Shown: in pieces, positions 5,668-6,161 of the stretch
Position numbering within the stretch: the stretch's first letter is position 1
Layout of the letters: each line of letters begins with the position of its first letter
The notes under the pieces: model-generated
The model's database searches: none
What the model saw: the letters and a program-made list of their open reading frames with translations, nothing else
What the model was told of the DNA's origin: nothing
Translations under genes and position numbers: made by a program
Source: JABJMC01 sp964459205
GTDB taxonomy: Bacteria; Patescibacteriota; Gracilibacteria; UBA1369; UBA12473
Reading direction: 5' to 3'
DNA length: 6,161 nt
NCBI GenBank assembly: GCA_964459205.1
Contig: CAYWKJ010000051.1
Span: forward strand, 1 to 6,161

Positions 5668-6161
5668 GATCGTACTAAGCCGAGTTNNNNNNNNNNCCCT
5701 TATTAACCGCAACCCATTACTTAGGTTTGGGATGCATCATGGGTTATTGAATTTGTCTAAAGTGGCGGATTTTCTTCATCCAATGATTGAATTACGCGCC
5801 AAAAAAGAGGTCTCCCGCGGATCTATTATGATGCAACTTTCGCGTTTGCAAAAGAATCTTCAAAAAATCACTCCTGTTGAATCTAATTTTAAAACCGATA
5901 ATCTTACTTTGAATGCTAGTTTGGCGGTTATAACTTATGACCGAACCCCTAGTTTGGTGGACTGCCTTAATAAAGTTTTGGCGAAAGATGTGAATAAAGA
6001 TAGTTTTCTTACTTTGAATCGTGGAGCGCATGAATTGACTTTGATTGTTGATAGTGAGCTTTCTGAAAAAATTCAAAAAGAAATTCGAGTAAATCCCAAA
6101 AATGTAGTGACATTATTGGCCCCGAATATTTTGATGCCATGGCTCATCGCATTCTGCAAAC
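5666..6161 (+). CDS. Possible ACT-domain-like protein, gapped and 3'-truncated
   Basis: ATG at 5666 opens a frame (MIVLSRV) that enters the 10-N gap and, counting ten bases, continues in the same frame to the end of the window with no stop. The segment LINRNPLLRFGMHHGLLNLS followed by KVADFLHP, ELRAKKEVSRGSIMMQLSRL and a beta-rich part (LNASLAVITYDRTPSLV, HELTLIVDSELSEK) resembles, from memory, small uncharacterised archaeal and candidate-phylum proteins with an N-terminal helical domain (about residues 10-70) and ACT-like domains. Role unknown; possibly ligand-sensing. Only residues up to about 147 (base 6106) are trustworthy: the last 18 codons come from the inverted copy of the formyltransferase gene. 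No ribosome site is seen, matching the other AT-rich genes. It is divergent from the formyltransferase gene. Confidence 0.7.
   Translation, partial: MIVLSRVXXXXLINRNPLLRFGMHHGLLNLSKVADFLHPMIELRAKKEVSRGSIMMQLSRLQKNLQKITPVESNFKTDNLTLNASLAVITYDRTPSLVDCLNKVLAKDVNKDSFLTLNRGAHELTLIVDSELSEKIQKEIRVNPKNVVTLLAPNILMPWLIAFCK
5687..5696. other. Assembly gap of 10 Ns
   Basis: Ten undetermined bases join two contigs inside the start of the ACT-like gene. The frame is kept across it if the true length is 10 or differs by a multiple of three. The exact length may be a placeholder. Confidence 0.98.
6107..6161 (+). repeat. Inverted 55-bp copy of 5243-5297 at the contig end (probable chimera)
   Basis: The final 55 bases equal the formyltransferase coding strand exactly, in the opposite orientation to the original 810 bp upstream. 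The length equals a widely used assembly k-mer (55) and the copy runs to the very last base, as expected where an assembler stops at a branch made by a chimeric read. Treat it as artefact, not as a gene duplication. Confidence 0.85.

Noticed and set aside
5792..6076. 94-codon minus-strand open frame
   Set aside because: It is the antisense shadow of the ACT-like gene.
1..6161. CRISPR array, tandem repeats or intact transposase
   Set aside because: No regularly spaced direct repeats and no transposase or integrase motif were seen on either strand.

Overview
The window looks like one end of an assembled scaffold from an uncultured prokaryote. It contains a 10-N gap (5687-5696). Its last 55 bases (6107-6161) are an exact reverse complement of 5243-5297. 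An inverted joint about 0.8 kb back on itself, as long as a common assembler k-mer, fits an amplification chimera at a broken contig end better than biology. The host cannot be named from sequence alone. The AT-rich coding part (1944-6106), starts with no Shine-Dalgarno motif and largely unrecognised proteins would suit a candidate-phylum bacterium, but that is inference.

The left part (about 1-1640) differs from the rest. Bases 146-800 hold no convincing protein gene. They are packed with at least twelve consecutive, non-overlapping perfect or near-perfect hairpins. Every wobble found inside these helices is G-U when read on the + strand, and none is A-C, so the + strand appears to encode a large folded RNA of about 650 nt, perhaps running on to about 991. 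It matches no large RNA class I recognise and is the main candidate for something undescribed. Downstream, a GC-rich gene on the minus strand (1081-1446, 121 codons, 85% G/C third positions by hand count, clear GGAG ribosome site) lies between two 15-bp inverted repeats (998-1012 and 1616-1630). This resembles a small inserted cassette, or sequence from another genome.

Between 1631 and 1943 lie a small branched RNA-like fold (1689-1766) and an AT-rich promoter region. A 645-residue protein follows on the + strand (1944-3881). It carries an HxxGH motif with a downstream Glu, like a gluzincin-type peptidase site, but Lys replaces the catalytic Glu. It converges, stops 3 bp apart, on a minus-strand pair: a formyltransferase (4525-5550) followed, with a 20-nt overlap, by an M23-type metallopeptidase-fold protein (3885-4544) with no signal peptide. 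The overlap implies translational coupling.

Divergent from the formyltransferase is a + strand gene (5666 onward) for a possible ACT-domain-like protein. It is interrupted by the 10-N gap, which happens to keep frame, and is cut off by the chimeric contig end. The two divergent genes share an AT-rich intergenic region with a plausible minus-strand promoter and a 7-bp inverted repeat over the start of the + strand gene.
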